From NCBI RefSeq assembly GCF_017654505.1, contig NC_054536.1, positions 11,681,294-11,745,293 of the forward strand: a stretch of DNA of 64,000 bases. The letters are read 5' to 3'. The notes under the pieces are model-generated. The model saw only the letters and a list, made by a program, of their open reading frames with translations, was not told the DNA's origin and did no database searches. Within the stretch, counting starts at the first letter, position 1. The number at the start of each line of letters is the position of its first letter. This stretch comes from Polyodon spathula. Taxonomy: Eukaryota > Chordata > Actinopteri > Acipenseriformes > Polyodontidae. The translations under genes were made by a program, and so were the position numbers. Below are positions 23,058 to 36,616 of this stretch, piece after piece.

Positions 23058-24422
23058 GTATGGTTTTGGAGAATAATACTGAAATGCCAGAGATGTTATA
23101 GTTTAAAGAACTGAGCAAGTAAGCCATGGATATACTTTACTATTTACAAAACACCTGTTTTAAATACAACTAGTATTTTCTATTTTTTTTTTTATTTTAG
23201 ATAAGAGTTTTCCAAGACTATTTATATTTCAAATACTTTTTTAGAATGGCAAACTATTTAGTATTTTTTTATTGTAAAAAAAGAAAAATTATGTTAATAC
23301 TAACGTTAACAAGAAACAGTTACTAAAAGGATGAATTCCCGCTCAAGTTATTGTGGGATGGTACAATAATTTAGATGCAGTTGTACATTCGTTCACCATT
23401 ATGTATACCCTCTTAGCCCCTCTAAGTGCAGGAATTGTCCCCATTGTGTTCTGCTCTTCCTGGGTTATAACATGTTACAGACATCCATCCATCCTTTCTT
23501 TTTTTTTTTTTTTTTGCATATTTGGAAAACCGCTTACCAACTGTCATGAAACGAGGTATTAACATTGTATTTAGCATATGCTATTGAGAGTATCAGCTTA
23601 TGGGTATATATTCATGTATCAAATATGGGCAGTTGCCTGTGATTGAATAATTCAACAATGTAATGGAGAAGGCATTCAAGTAAGGGTTTTAATTATTTGA
23701 TATATAAAAAGTTAAATAAAAAGTGAAGTTGTACAATGCATTAAATCAGCATCAAGGACAAAGCGTAGGTCTGGGCTGTGAAGGATAATGAAGAATCAAC
23801 ATGCAGAAAGGTTTTACTAAATGCAGAAAAATATTGATCCCTCTGGCTAATAAGGTTTTCTGTAGCTGTGCTTTGTCAGAAAGTCAGACGTGACCCCAGC
23901 TGCCATGCTTGAGAAAGTGTACTGAGGCATCATTGTTAATATTTACTGAAGCAATCAAATAGCTATCACTAAGAGCTGACACTGGTATTTTCATGCTCTG
24001 TTTCTGGTTAGTACCCTTTTTTTCTAAATTAACATATACTGTAAAACAGGATTCTTTTACGGCAACTTAATTTCGCTAATGCCCCTCGAGGTACATTTTA
24101 TGCAGCAACAAATGTATGCACTTTTGGTCTGCTAGATTACATGACTCAAAATCACAATCTTAATATTAAAAAAAAAATAATAATAATAATTATTGGCATA
24201 TCAAAGTCAAGCACAGTGCCTGGCTATTTTGACTTGTGTTGAAGGGTCATACACATTATTATTTCCTTTTTTTTATTTTAACGTGGTTGTTCAGTGGCCT
24301 TTCTTCACTGGCAGATGCTACTGCTCTTTCTTCAGATGCCTTTCTTCTGCATTTGGGCCAGAAGTTCCTGGGTTGTATTTTAAACCCAGGGGAGAAGCAT
24401 GTTTACCTGTAATTTAACATAA
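23058..24422. other. Intron sequence, nothing recognised
   Basis: AT-rich with a poly-T run near 23500 and a short (AAT)n patch near 24170-24190. No exon or transposon block recognised. Confidence 0.45.
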
Positions 24423-24429
24423 TCAAGTA

Positions 24430-25256
24430 CATAAAAACATAAGAAAGGTTACAAACGAGAGGAGGCCATTTGGACCATCTTGCCCGTTTGGTTGTTAGTA
24501 GCTTATTGGTCCCAGAACCCCATCAGGAAGCTTCTTGAAGGATCCCTGGGTGTCAGCTTCAACAACATTACCGGGGAGTTGGTTCCAGACCCTCACAATT
24601 CTGTGTAAAAAAGTTTTCTGTCTATTTTCTGTTCTGAATGCCCCTTTGTCTAATCTCCATTTGTGACCCCTGGTCCATGTTTGTTTTTTCAGGTCGAAAA
24701 AGTCCCTAGGGTCGACATTGTCAATACCTTTTAGAATTCTGAATGCTTGAATCAGGTCGCCGCGTAGTCTTCTTTGTTCAAGACTGAATAGATTCAATTA
24801 TTTTAGTCTGTCTGCATATGACATGCCTTTTAAACCCAGAATAATTCTGGTAGCTCTTCTTTTCACTCTTTCAAGAGCAGCAATATACTTTTTGTAGCGA
24901 GGTGACCATAACTGGACACAATATCCTAGATGAGATCTTATTAATGCATTGTAAAGTTTAAACATTACTTCCTTTGATTTAAATTCAACACCACTATATA
25001 TCTGAGCATCTTGTTGGTCTTTTTTATAGCTTCCCCACATTGTCTAGATGAAGACATTTCTGAGTCACAGTATTTTTCATAGATTCCTTCTTCAAATTCA
25101 GTATCTCCCATATGGTATTTATAATGCACATTTTTATTGCCTGCATGCAGTACCTTACAGTTGTCTCTATTAAATGTAATTTGCCATGTGTCTGCCCAGT
25201 TCTAAATCTTGTCTAGATCATTTTGAATGACATTTGCTGCTGCAACAGTGTTTGCC
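24430..25256 (-). mobile_element. CR1-type LINE 3' fragment, minus strand, older copy
   Basis: The minus strand reads the C-terminal part of the same RT family (GVEFKSKEVMFKLYNALIRS, ALERVKRRATRIILGLKGMS, RRLRGDLIQAFRILKGIDNV). A GAA-to-TAA change after MSYADRLK splits it into two frames (24798-25040 and 24495-24797), and the region upstream of these is also frame-broken. CAAGTA at 24424-24429 and 25256-25261 is a candidate target duplication. The tail at 24430 has the CATAA...ACATAAG unit. It differs from the other copies in many residues (for example DLKKQTWTRGHKWRL), so it is older or of another subfamily. Confidence 0.85.
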
Positions 25257-25261
25257 AAGTA

Positions 25262-25950
25262 GTAAGTACTGTATTCAAAAACTATTAACAGTTCTGTTCT
25301 ACCCAGTTACTTTGGGACGGACACCATGGCAACTGAGAGCGTGCACGTGACCAGAAATAATGTACAGTAGAACTGCTGTTGCAATTACCCATTACTCATT
25401 TTTAAAATTTTAATATACAGTACATATATTTCATGAATATTATATTTCATGGCATGTTCATTTTGCAGATTTTTAATAAACGCAAAATGTCTTGCTCTTA
25501 AAATGTTCTTGTTTTACAGTAGAGTGATGTAAGGGTTTGATAAAGCATGAGTGGCATTTTCTCTTGACACTTTCCTATAATGGTAAGCAATCATGGACTA
25601 TAATCACGACACATGCATGTTCACTGCACTGATTCTCATTATTACGATTTACCAGTATTGAGTGTAGTGTGCTGGCACATATATTAAAGTTATTTCAATA
25701 TACAATATCCATGTTTTTTGTAAGAATAAAAGGTGTGTATTGTGTCTTCTTCCATTCTGAATACAGTCTCTGCAAAATCTTCCCCAGCTGCTGTTACCTT
25801 AAAATCTAAATATTTACAAGACATTAAATATCTGCATTAATTTTTTTAGCCTAAAGTTAAAATGTTAGCATTTAATAAATTATATTACCCAGATGCAATT
25901 TAACTAATTATTTGTCTTGAATTGTCACATCCTTGAAAATATAAATATAT
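25262..25950. other. Intron sequence, nothing recognised
   Basis: AT-rich, no coding block. It runs into a (TA)n array at about 25955-25995 that forms the boundary with the Tc1 fragment. Confidence 0.4.
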
Positions 25951-25956
25951 TTTAAA

Positions 25957-26001
<45 letters not shown>

Positions 26002-26015
26002 CTATTATATATTAA

Positions 26016-27207
<1,192 letters not shown>

Positions 27208-27211
<4 letters not shown>

Positions 27212-28520
27212 TTAGGCTAATCAAGATGATTTGCCACATTCCTTGGTTTTGAAGACCAATATAACATGCCTTTGACATTTTCACCTTATTTTCATCTTTC
27301 TTACACAAAGTCAAATGTATGAATGGATTATTCAATCAGAAAAGACTAGGCCATTATGAAATAAATGTGCAACATAATGTAGTTATAAATTTAGAATCCA
27401 GTAATTGCATCACTGGGATTAAAATAGTCTGCAGTCCTCAGTTAATTGCAGTTAATTTGTTTTACACATAAAAATGATATACAAGTGCTAAGGCTCAGCG
27501 TCACTCACAACAATTGACCCTATTCACAAAAGCTTTCTTCATAAAATATTTCACAGTTCTTCTGTCAGTAAGTCGTGACTTAATTAAACTGTCATTCATG
27601 GAACAAAAAAGGCCCATGCAACTCAAGTTAATAAATTGCTCCTGTGCTATACCCATCTTTTTTTTATTTATTGCATTTCATTGACATGTCAGTGAGACTC
27701 ATTTAAATACAGTGAGGGCATTTTCAAAAGCTCTGCAACATTTGGTGTTTGTATATGAGTCATTCCTTTGTATTTGTTGTTTTCAAACCAAGCATATGCT
27801 ACTAACAGTGTACACTACACCATATAATATATACAGTTTACTAGCCTGAACCAGTTACAAAACTGCCCCCACCCTCAAACACACCTTAAAAGGAAACTTA
27901 TACATATGATTCCTATGCAATTGTTTGGATAGTTACTCCAAAGTGACAAAAGCATACCCACAGTGCCAGCATTGGGATGCATGGCATGACCACCTGCAGG
28001 CCTGTTGCAAAACCAGGAAGTGTAGACTGGGCCACTATCTTTTAATATTAAACCTTGGCTATAAAATCTGACTTCTAATTCGTTAAAATACCATCACGTG
28101 ACATATGTCAGTTTGAACTATAGCGTCAGAAGTCCTTAACAATGGTATATATTCATAGCGTCAATATAGCAAAGATTAACAGCTCTGACCTCTGATGTGC
28201 TTGTCCTTGCCCCTGAAAGAAAACAAAATGGCTTTTCCTTTTTCGCTTTTTCGTCAGTTGAAGATGAGCTACAGCAAATTCTAAACGAATAAGAAGGTAA
28301 AAACAAAAATGTTGTAATGAAAACATGGCATATTCCAGCAATACATTATCATCACTCCAAAGATAGACTTACACAGGTCGGTGGAGAAATACAATCTTCA
28401 AAACCTGAACCTTCTTTTGCAAGCGTTCTGCTCTGCGGTCGAGAAAGTGAATAAAAAAAAAAGTACCTTGAGCATTTCAATACTGGCATTGTTTTTATCT
28501 CAATGTTATTGATATTTCAG
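27208..28520. other. Intron sequence, nothing recognised
   Basis: AT-rich, no recognisable element. It ends in the acceptor TGATATTTCAG. Confidence 0.45.
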
Positions 28521-28659
28521 AATGTGTGACACAGGAGAGGGTCTATTCACATTTCAGACGAGAGAGGGAGAAATGATCTACCAGCGAGTCCACTCAGCAA
28601 CCTTGGCAATTGCTGAGCAGCACGAAAGGCTAATGCTGGAGATGGAGAAAAAGGCAGGT
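28521..28659 (+). CDS. dok6: DOK6 internal exon (PTB domain end and helix)
   Basis: After acceptor ATATTTCAG, the carried AG plus A gives Arg, then [40 protein letters not shown] and MEKKAG. This is the last PTB strand and the C-terminal helix. Two donors overlap: GTGTAA at 28658 and GTAATT at 28660. Only the second keeps the frame: it gives KKAG then IQSNSNETTTLSRSISLP, which aligns without gaps with the mammalian KARLQTSLTEPMTLSKS. Use of the first would put a stop six codons into the next exon. I therefore place the exon end at 28659. An (AT)41 array begins nine bases after the donor. Confidence 0.93.
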
Positions 28660-28665
28660 GTAATT

Positions 28666-28668
<3 letters not shown>

Positions 28669-28750
<82 letters not shown>
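28669..28750. repeat. (AT)41 microsatellite next to a splice donor
   Basis: Uninterrupted AT repeat starting nine bases into the intron after the DOK6 exon ending at 28659. Confidence 0.95.
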
Positions 28751-28755
<5 letters not shown>

Positions 28756-29043
28756 ATTTTATAGGGTGTATTTTCACTTAATTCAGTTTTGCGTTATTAG
28801 GAGTTCCCGTTTCCCCTGCAAAGCACTCTGCTGTATTTTAATGACTGTTTATGTTGTATGGGCATAAACCTGTAAACCTGAGTCAGTGGGGATCCTTTTC
28901 ACCCAGGACATAGCACTTAAGAGAAATTTTCATAAATGAAAACCAATACAAACACTCTTGTATTGCAATAAGAATTTAAATGGAATTTGGTATTAGTGCC
29001 AAAAATATTCAAAACAATCGCGTATTATTATTAGTATTATTAT

Positions 29044-29071
29044 AATTAATTAATTAATTAATTAATTAATT
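29044..29071. repeat. (AATT)n tail of the adjacent LINE
   Basis: Seven AATT units abutting the 3' end of the minus-strand L2-like LINE, in the position expected of its simple-repeat tail. Confidence 0.85.
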
Positions 29072-29880
29072 TCTTAGCAGGCGCCCTTATCCTGGGCAAC
29101 TTACAGTTGTATACAAAATAAAATACATATCAAGAATTACAGTACAATTAAGAGCAAGATACAAAATACAATGACTTCAGTCCTAATAAGAGCAAATACA
29201 AAACACAGTACAATTTGATTTTGGGGCAGTTCAAGAGCAGATAACAGTGTTGATAGTTACATCAGGGTTAGATATGAGTACAGGTGAAATACAAAATATT
29301 AGATTGGATTAAGTGCAGGATTAAATACAGTGAAATAGGGAACAGATAAGTGACAAATTAATGCAGATAAGCAGATAAATTAAAGTGCATTAAAGGCAGA
29401 GTGCTATATTGTCCAGAAGGGAAAAGTTGAGTTTTACAGGTGTTGTCTGAAGAGGTGTGTCTTGAGAAGGCGCCGGATGGTGGTCAGGGGCTGGGCAGTT
29501 CTGACATCCTTAGGAAGGTCGTTCCACCACTGCGGGGCTCTGGAGGCAGGGGAGTGTAGAGGAGGTACAGCCAGTCTTTTAGTGGAGGTGGAGCGGAAAA
29601 ATCGGGCGGAGGTGTAGGGAGAGATGAGGGTCTGAAGGTAGCTGGGTGCAGTCTGGTCAAGACATTGGTAGGCGAGTATGAGAGTCTTGAACTGGATGCG
29701 AGTGTGATCAGGAGCCAGTGGAGTGAGAAGAGCAGTGCAGTACCGTGGGGGGAGCAAGGCAGAGAGAACGCCAGGTGAGCAGCGGAGTTCTGGATGAGCT
29801 GGAGCAGACAGGTGGCAGATGCAGGGAGGGTGGCCAGAAGGGAGTTGCAGTAGTCTAGGCAGGAGACTACCAATGATAGT
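29072..29880 (-). mobile_element. L2-like LINE 3' end (RT C-terminus)
   Basis: Minus-strand frames read SCLDYCNSLLATLPASATCL and, in another frame, IQFKTLILAYQCLDQTAPSY, AVPPLHSPASRAPQWWNDLP and LLKTHLFRQHL. This is the classic C-terminal region of L2/Rex1-type RT proteins (LDYCNSLL, FKtL, APxYL, WNxLP, LKTHLF). A frameshift separates the two parts. The 3' end GGATAAGGGCGCCTGCTAAG followed by (AATT)n resembles the tail of the SINE at 59.36-59.56 kb, so this LINE family probably mobilises it. Confidence 0.8.
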
Positions 29881-30585
29881 TTTAAAGTAATTATGAGTAT
29901 TTAAACTGAAACCTCATCCAAACTGTTTGATTGTAGTCCAAAACCATTGCTAATCTTCCAAGTCATATTAAGTAAATACAATGTAAAGGTTCCATCACTC
30001 CATCACACCAATTGCCCTTTGAATAGGCTACTTGTAAAAGTGCATTGCTTTTTATAAATAAAATAGGTGTGTCACACCTATGAAGAGAACAGTGCAAGAG
30101 TATTCTTTTTATTTTATAAAGTTGTATTGATAACATATTATCTTTGCAATGGACTAGCAAATGCATCCATCCTCTTCATACATCAGCTTCAAAATGTATC
30201 TTAAGGTTAAGACTGAGTAAATGCAAACAATATAAATGTGTGGGGGTGTTTTATAGTGGTTTGAATGATGATAATGTGTTATATCATTTTGGAAAAATAA
30301 TTCAGAGCTTTATTACAATGATCCTAAGAAGTGACTAAACACTTTATAGAAATCAATCTGCATTAGTCAATGCAAGTAAGCCTGTGGAAGTTGTTACATG
30401 TTTCAAAACCAGAGACAGCCTATGCATTTTGAAAAGCATTTAGGACCCATATTCTTAGAGGAAACTGAATGCAAGACTGATTCCATTTAGTAAGAAGCCT
30501 TGTGTTCTGAGTGATTAACAACAGAGCTAATTCTTCACAGAAATTGTACCAATTTAAACACCAAATATTGTGTTTCCTGTTGCAG
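29881..30585. other. Intron sequence, nothing recognised
   Basis: AT-rich, no element found. It ends in the acceptor TTTCCTGTTGCAG. Confidence 0.45.
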
Positions 30586-30703
30586 ATACAATCCAATTCA
30601 AATGAAACTACAACATTATCTAGATCAATATCACTTCCTCGCAGTGCATACTGGCATCACATCACCCGACAAAACAGTGTAGGAGAAATCTACAGTTTAC
30701 AAG
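30586..30703 (+). CDS. dok6: DOK6 internal exon (tail after PTB)
   Basis: This 118-nt exon, acceptor CTGTTGCAG and donor GTGAGT, reads in phase 0 as IQSNSNETTTLSRSISLPRS, then AYWHHITRQNSVGEIYSLQ plus a G. The SISLPRSAYWHHITRQNSVG stretch is essentially identical to mammalian DOK6 as I recall it. The first dozen residues are variable between species. No disruption. It is the only host-coding stretch within the 19 kb that follow; the next exon is at 49749. Confidence 0.95.
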
Positions 30704-30944
30704 GTGAGTAGTGATTCTAACTCTGACAATAATTCTTATTTTATACCGGATGCATCTGAAATAACTTATTAAACAAAGTTTTGCTGATACAAATACTATT
30801 TAAATGCTGTTTGTGGGATTAAAAAAGGTGTGATAGAAAAGATTTAAAGCATAAATAAATAAATAAATAAAGGGAGTTGTAAATTTGTTTTGAAAAGGTA
30901 TGCTTCATATGAATGTAGCGCCCCCTATGAGCTAAAATCTAGAC

Positions 30945-32229
30945 CAGTGTTTCTGAGGCAACAGGGGCGCCGTAGAATTTTTTGAAAAACTGGAAAAAAA
31001 AACTTCCCTTGTATTAGTGTTGGAACCGTATGGCATTGTGCAGCGTTGCTTTCCGGGTGTACCTGACAGACACAACATTACGCGATGCTCATGTGGACTT
31101 GCCATTAGGGAGTCACTTGTTTTTCAAATCTTACAAATCTCAAAATTTATAGAGATGAATTTCAAATTTATGGCCCAGAAGAAACGAGATTTTGGTGCTT
31201 CCACATCTACTTGCAGTGATGAAGCTGAACATGAAACTAAGAAAGTGAAAGTGGTGAACCGATACTTCTGTGAGAGCTATCTGCAATATGGAATATCATT
31301 TACATCATTTACATCATTCCCTCTTCCACAATGTCTCACGTGCGGGGTGAAACTCTCCCACCATGCCACCAAGTTAAAACAACACCTTACAAGCAAACAT
31401 TCATCCCTTGCCAAGAATGACATTACATTTTTTCAAGCATTTGAGGGATCAGAATGAAAAGTAAGCGCGATTGATGACAGATTGTGCAACTGTTTCCGAA
31501 AAAGCGCTGGAAGCAAGCAACGTGGTCGCTGAGCAAAGGCAAAAAGAGCCACATACAATCGCAGAGACATACATTTTAACAGCATGCAAATACATTGTGA
31601 GAGTAATGTTAGATGCAAAAGCAGTCAAGGAAATTGAAAGTTCCCCCTTCAGATAAAATTAGAATCATGAGGAAAATTTGCATTGCAGCTTGATGATTCG
31701 ACAGATATCTGTGGCCATGCTCAACTCTTGGCTAATGTAAGGTACATTGACGGAGATAGTATCAAAGAATATTTTGCAAAGAACTTCCAGGTAACATGAC
31801 TGGAGAGGAAATATTCAGTGTGACAACAGCCTACCTTGGGGAAGAGAACTTCACTGGAAAGATTGTATCAGTGTTTTCATCGATGGGGCAGCCCCCATGA
31901 CTGGCAAAGTGAAGGGGTTTGTATGCAATAATATCGTTAGGTGATGTTTCTTGATTAGTACAAGTTTTGTATTATTTGTTGGTCATCATACAAACACATG
32001 TGTTCTATTAATTAGTGTCTTATTGGTGTGAAGTGTGAGTTGATTGAAAATACTTGTCACAGTCTGAACAATAAAGTTAATGATGTTAGAGGAACAGCAA
32101 ATGTGGTAAACAGCGTAAACCGAGGCTATTAGAGGGTGGGTTCATTTGGAGACAATATGGTGGTGTGCCTGGGAAAACAGTTAAAGGTATCAAGGTGTGC
32201 CGCGGCAGAGAAAAGGTTGGGAACAAGTG
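30945..32229 (+). mobile_element. Buster-type hAT element with perfect 8-bp target duplication
   Basis: ATCTAGAC flanks the element on both sides (30937-30944 and 32230-32237). The ends CAGTGTTTCTGAGGCAACAG and GGTTGGGAACAAGTG are imperfect inverted repeats. Inside is a decayed transposase of the ZBED5-like class: a BED-type zinc finger in frame 31017-31457 (VNRYFCESYLQYGISF, CLTCGVKLSHHATKLKQHLT, KHSS), then in another frame AETYILTACKYIVRVMLDAK, then LDDSTDICGHAQLLANVRYI near 31.70 kb. Stops, frameshifts and loss of the catalytic C-terminal half make it dead. A 3-4 unit AAAT array lies just outside at about 30852. Confidence 0.85.
31146..31457 (+). pseudogene. hAT transposase fragment with BED zinc finger
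   Basis: Frame 31017-31457 carries Cys-x2-Cys (CLTC) and a His-x4-His (HLTSKH) arrangement expected of the BED zinc finger that binds hAT ends, preceded by a basic ETKKVKVVNRYF segment. The usual order is Y-x3-Y-L-x-x-GF, then CxxC and HL-TKH, all present. The frame ends early at a TGA after FEGSE, and the rest of the protein continues out of frame. It should be read as part of the 30945-32229 hAT, not as a host zinc-finger gene. Confidence 0.75.
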
Positions 32230-32526
32230 ATCTAGACTGAAAGGCTGTAAATCACTTAGCTTAAAGACACTGATAAGACTTTTATAAAAAGAAAAAATTG
32301 CATGTTTCTTTTAGTAACAACTCGCCTTCCCCCACTCACCTCACTTTCTACATGAAACACCATGCCCCTCCCCCCAAAGTGTGAATCGCTGTGTCGGTCA
32401 TGACAAAGCTAAGCATCAAGTGAAGCAACACGCCCAGTTCACAACCATTCACAGCTTCTGCAATTAAACTTTGTCCAATATATTTCTTATGTCTTTATCA
32501 CATCAGCTAGGATACATCTCACTTTA

Positions 32527-32531
32527 ATGTA

Positions 32532-32577
<46 letters not shown>

Positions 32578-32578
32578 T
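32527..32578. repeat. (TTA)n microsatellite, probable SINE tail
   Basis: About 17 TTA units directly adjoining the 3' end of the minus-strand SINE at 32579-32998. Confidence 0.9.
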
Positions 32579-32998
32579 ATTATTTTAAATGTAACCGTTG
32601 CCAATATTTTTTACCCTGGTTTTCTCCACAATTGGGAATGCCCAATTATTATTTTAATCCTGGTTCACCGCTGCAACCCCCCGGCGACTCGGGAAATGGA
32701 GGCTGAATCACGATTCCTCTGAAACGAGCTCCTGCCAATCCGGCATTTTCCGCACTCCGGATCCACAGCGAAGCCATCAGACCCATAGTGCCGGAGGACA
32801 ACCCAGATCTGAATGGCTCCACTGCAGACCCGCAGGCGTCCTATCAGCCACAGGGGTCGCTGGTGCGCAGTGAACCGTGGATTGCCCTGCCGACCTAATC
32901 CCTCCCTACCTGGGAACCCCCAGTCACGGTCGGCAATGCCTGGATTCGAGCCTGCGATCTCCAGGCTATAGGGTGCATCCTGCACTCCACGCAAATGT
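32579..32998 (-). repeat. tRNA-derived SINE, minus strand
   Basis: GC-rich block unlike its surroundings. On the minus strand it has a pol III B-box-like CTCGAATCC near 32942-32950, and a body ending in CAATTGTGGAGAAAACCAGG, followed by an AAT-rich tail. That layout (B box near the 5' end, AATTGGGCATTCC-type 3' region, simple tail) is typical of fish tRNA SINEs. A second, diverged copy lies at 63030-63350. The reading frame that spans it is a shadow. Confidence 0.7.
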
Positions 32999-33416
32999 AT
33001 ATATTTTTAAAAGGGAATTTTCAACTTCTAATACAAAATTCCAACCCTTTTAAAAGTTTACCATGGTAATTTTTCATACACATTGTGTACACAGATGGAG
33101 TGTAAACGTTACATAACAGATATTAAGTTAAGTAAATGTTAAAAGGGAATGCAGTGGACATTATACATACAGTAGCAAACATCTATTTGAGTAACACTCA
33201 TCTAAGATTAATGATTCTTTTGACTGAAATCAACAAAGTAGATGTGGACCACTATATCAGTGCACTAACGCTGTTGTATAGCAAAAAGATCTGCACGGTT
33301 ATCTGTCAGAAAATCAGTGTTCGTAAACTTTTTACTTGGAACTGTTAATGGCAAATAAGACATGAAATGACTGAAATGCCTTAAGGGTTCACTCTAAAAT
33401 ATGTCTTCACCTACAT

Positions 33417-33420
<4 letters not shown>

Positions 33421-33471
<51 letters not shown>
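33421..33471. repeat. (ATC)17 microsatellite
   Basis: Seventeen ATC units followed by an ATA-rich patch. Confidence 0.95.
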
Positions 33472-33472
<1 letters not shown>

Positions 33473-34758
33473 AATAATAATAATAAATACAGCAAACCCC
33501 ACTTATCGCCATATTGTCCCGGGCAGAATATAACGGGAGTCAATGGAAACAAGCCCCTGATAATATCACTTTAGTTATTGGCACACTTTGCTTAACATCT
33601 ATCACATGTACAGGCTATTCAGCTGATTTGCACCCCACGTAATATTATTTCAAACTGCGTGCAGGACCGCGTTTCTTGCCATGCATGCTGACTGTGCAGT
33701 GTCTGCTCTCACTCCGGTGTTGCAGTGTCTGCTCTCACTCCGGTTAAATAAATTACATTTTACTGTAACCTCATATTCATGAAAAATAGTGCACAGTAAA
33801 TCACAGTCAAAAAAAAAAAAAAAAAGTAATTTTAACTGTGATGCCGGGTTTTTTTTTTTGTTGTTTTTTTTATGGTTTTTTTTTGGTTTTATTTTTTAAA
33901 TGATTGTTATTGGTAGCCAGAAATGCTTATTTTGCCAGATTATTAGTAAATTCCTATTATATTAACTCTGACTATTGTTAACATTTCTACTCAGTCCCTC
34001 TGAAATAATATTAAGCAGATTTAGCTGTCTTAATATTATTAATGATAATATCAGTAATGTTTGGGGTTTTTTGTTTGTTTTTTAAAGAAAAATACCTAAA
34101 CAGCAGTCCCACCACCTTTGATTCCGCTGCAATAGAAGTATCAATGTTTACTTATTTCTGTTTTACTGAGCTGAACGGTACAGTAAAGCATTAAGCTACA
34201 GTATACTGAACATATGTTGTTCGCCACAAATAGTTTGAAATATTAGGTTCGTTGTATGTTTTTGTGGCCTGATCTGCAACGTGTGACACCTGCTGGTGAA
34301 ACATTGTATTTCAGTAGTGATCTGTGACAAATCAGTTTCTAGTCAGATATCACCCTCTAGCGTGCAAAACATGTAGGACAGGTTAACGAAACTGCATAGC
34401 ATTGTCATCAAATTTGCCATTAATTGTCATTTGTATAGTTGGCCATAGCTACCTCTATTATTGTCTCCCAACTCGAAGTGTTTAAAAATTCGATTTAGAA
34501 CTCATAATATTGAGAAAATACAAGAAAAAATAAAAATAAAACAGTCCAGTGCTCAGATTGTTTAGATAAAAAGCGGCACACGTATGGATGCTGCACAATT
34601 TAAGGAATGAAGGAAACTGAACCTCAAGGAGAACAAAATAAAACATCAAATGTAAAAAGCATAAATGTACAAAACTATAAATTATGCATATTGAGTGATC
34701 CATTTCTGTATATGGAAGTTATGAAATTTAGCACTGATGCACATTTAATCAGCATCTT

Positions 34759-34762
<4 letters not shown>

Positions 34763-34803
<41 letters not shown>
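34763..34803. repeat. (AG)n microsatellite
   Basis: About twenty AG units; a polypurine tract. Confidence 0.95.
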
Positions 34804-34806
<3 letters not shown>

Positions 34807-35311
34807 TTCCAAACTTTTTATTTTTGTTGTGTTTTCATCTATTTCTCCCCTGTTCCTTTGGGCATTGTAGAACCGTACCTCTGTAACCCAATATAAATGA
34901 AAGTATGTAAAGAAGTATTGCAGCACATACATCATTTTGGCATTTCCATTGTTGGTTTCACTTCTGTAATGGCCCAGCTCTCATCCAGCTGCCCAAGAAA
35001 TTAAAATGCTACAGAAGGTTTTATCTGCAAACTCATTTAGACATTTCACCGTGGTGTGTCTGCCTGTAACCTCTGACACTAACTGCAGATTCTTTTCAAG
35101 TTCAGAAACAACCAACAGTTTTATCCTTAATTGCTCCACAATAATAGTAATAAAAAATCTTATTATGTTATGTTAAGTTATTTTTATTGTAAGTTATGTT
35201 AAAAAGGGAGAAAATAAATCAGAGGTTATTATTTGTGGCTAAAGTGACAAAAAACAAAAACCATGAAAATAATGCAATGGTGTGCTACTATTTAAGCCTA
35301 ACATTTCCTGA

Positions 35312-35321
<10 letters not shown>

Positions 35322-35373
<52 letters not shown>
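35322..35373. repeat. (AAT)n microsatellite
   Basis: About seventeen AAT units. Confidence 0.95.
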
Positions 35374-35375
<2 letters not shown>

Positions 35376-36410
35376 TTCATCACAATTGTTTTGTGTGTGC
35401 TAGTGACACCGTAATAAAAAAATCAATCCCAGGGATTTCATGTAGGTGTTTAGGTACTGGTAACATATCAAATGTTTTTCTTTGACCAACTTGCTACTCG
35501 CATTGTAGGACACTTTTGGTATTTGTGGTGTGTAAAACTATCGAGATTCATAAGATGACTAGACAAAGGACAATTAGACATTTAATTAAAAATACTTTAT
35601 CAAAGACTTTCTATTTTGTAACTGTGACAATGCAACATTTAGGTGTATTGTGAAATCTCCGTGGTGTTGGTCACACATAACTAGATAGATTTAGCTTCTG
35701 GTACACCTGCAATATCATTTACACATAACCCTGTCCTGGGAAAGTCAAGTTTATCATAGTGACCCATTCAGAGCCTTCACATCCTGTAGCGTAATCAGAG
35801 GGATTCATTGAAAACTCTAAAAAACACTGATTTGTCTGTACTTCTGGGAGTAAGGTTTTCAATGTATGATTTTTGCCTGTCAAGATCTTAAAATTTGAAC
35901 AGCAGATTCTGATGCAATCACAATGTGTGTTGGATCCTAGAGTGAGCTAACCTCATGGAGATTGTAATAACCCCAAGACATTTGTACAAACACATGTTTT
36001 CATTTTATTGATCTGCCTGGTATTGGTCTGTCCTGTGTTCCTTCTGTTAATAACAGAATGTTAAGAAATAAGATTCAAAAGCTGTACAACATCTTCATGT
36101 AGTCAGCAAATATAAAACAATACAGTAACTGTGCAGCAAACATCCAGCTTTGTCAATCTAATGGTGCCGTACTGCAGCTGGGGTCATTAAAATGATCCCC
36201 TTTCAAATTCTCAGCATTTTGTGTAACAAGGTGTAACAATGCTAGAAAATGCTGAATAATATTTTTTTGACAGAGAAAAGCCAGCCTATTAATAAAGGTA
36301 AGTTATAAAGGGAAAGGGAAAACAACGTATCAATGAAGATGGTGGTTCTGTATTTCCTTAAATGTTGAACCTTTTAAAAATATTTTACTGTTCTAAATTT
36401 TACACGTTTA

Positions 36411-36411
36411 T

Positions 36412-36465
<54 letters not shown>
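36411..36465. repeat. (TA)n array at the left end of a Tc1 element
   Basis: A TA array with one interruption, followed by CACACA and then the Tc1 terminus CACTACTGGTC. Confidence 0.95.
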
Positions 36466-36472
<7 letters not shown>

Positions 36473-36616
36473 TACTGGTCAAAAGTTTTAGAACACCCCC
36501 ATTTTTCCAGTTTTTATTGAAATTTAAGCAGTTCAAGTCCAGTAAATAACTTGAAATGGTACAAAGGTAAGCGGTAAACTGACAGAGGTTAAAAAAAAAG
36601 TCTAGGTTACCAAAAA

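Larger units (their letters stand above)
32999..36410. other. Intron sequence with several microsatellites
   Basis: AT-rich sequence without a recognisable coding block. It holds (ATC)n at 33421-33471, (AG)n at 34763-34803 and (AAT)n at 35322-35373. A duplicated short segment, AGTGTCTGCTCTCACTCCGG, occurs twice around 33697-33743. Confidence 0.5.

Noticed and set aside
28658..28663. Splice donor GTGTAA as the exon end
   Set aside because: It would leave one base and shift the next exon into a stop after six codons; the donor two bases on keeps the conserved reading through SISLPRSAYW.
31146..31457. A host BED zinc-finger (ZBED5-like) gene
   Set aside because: The frame lies inside an element with hAT ends and a perfect 8-bp target duplication, and the rest of the protein is broken, so it is a transposon relic.
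32665..32994. 109-codon minus-strand frame
   Set aside because: It lies wholly inside a tRNA-type SINE with a B box; the frame is a by-product of GC-rich composition.
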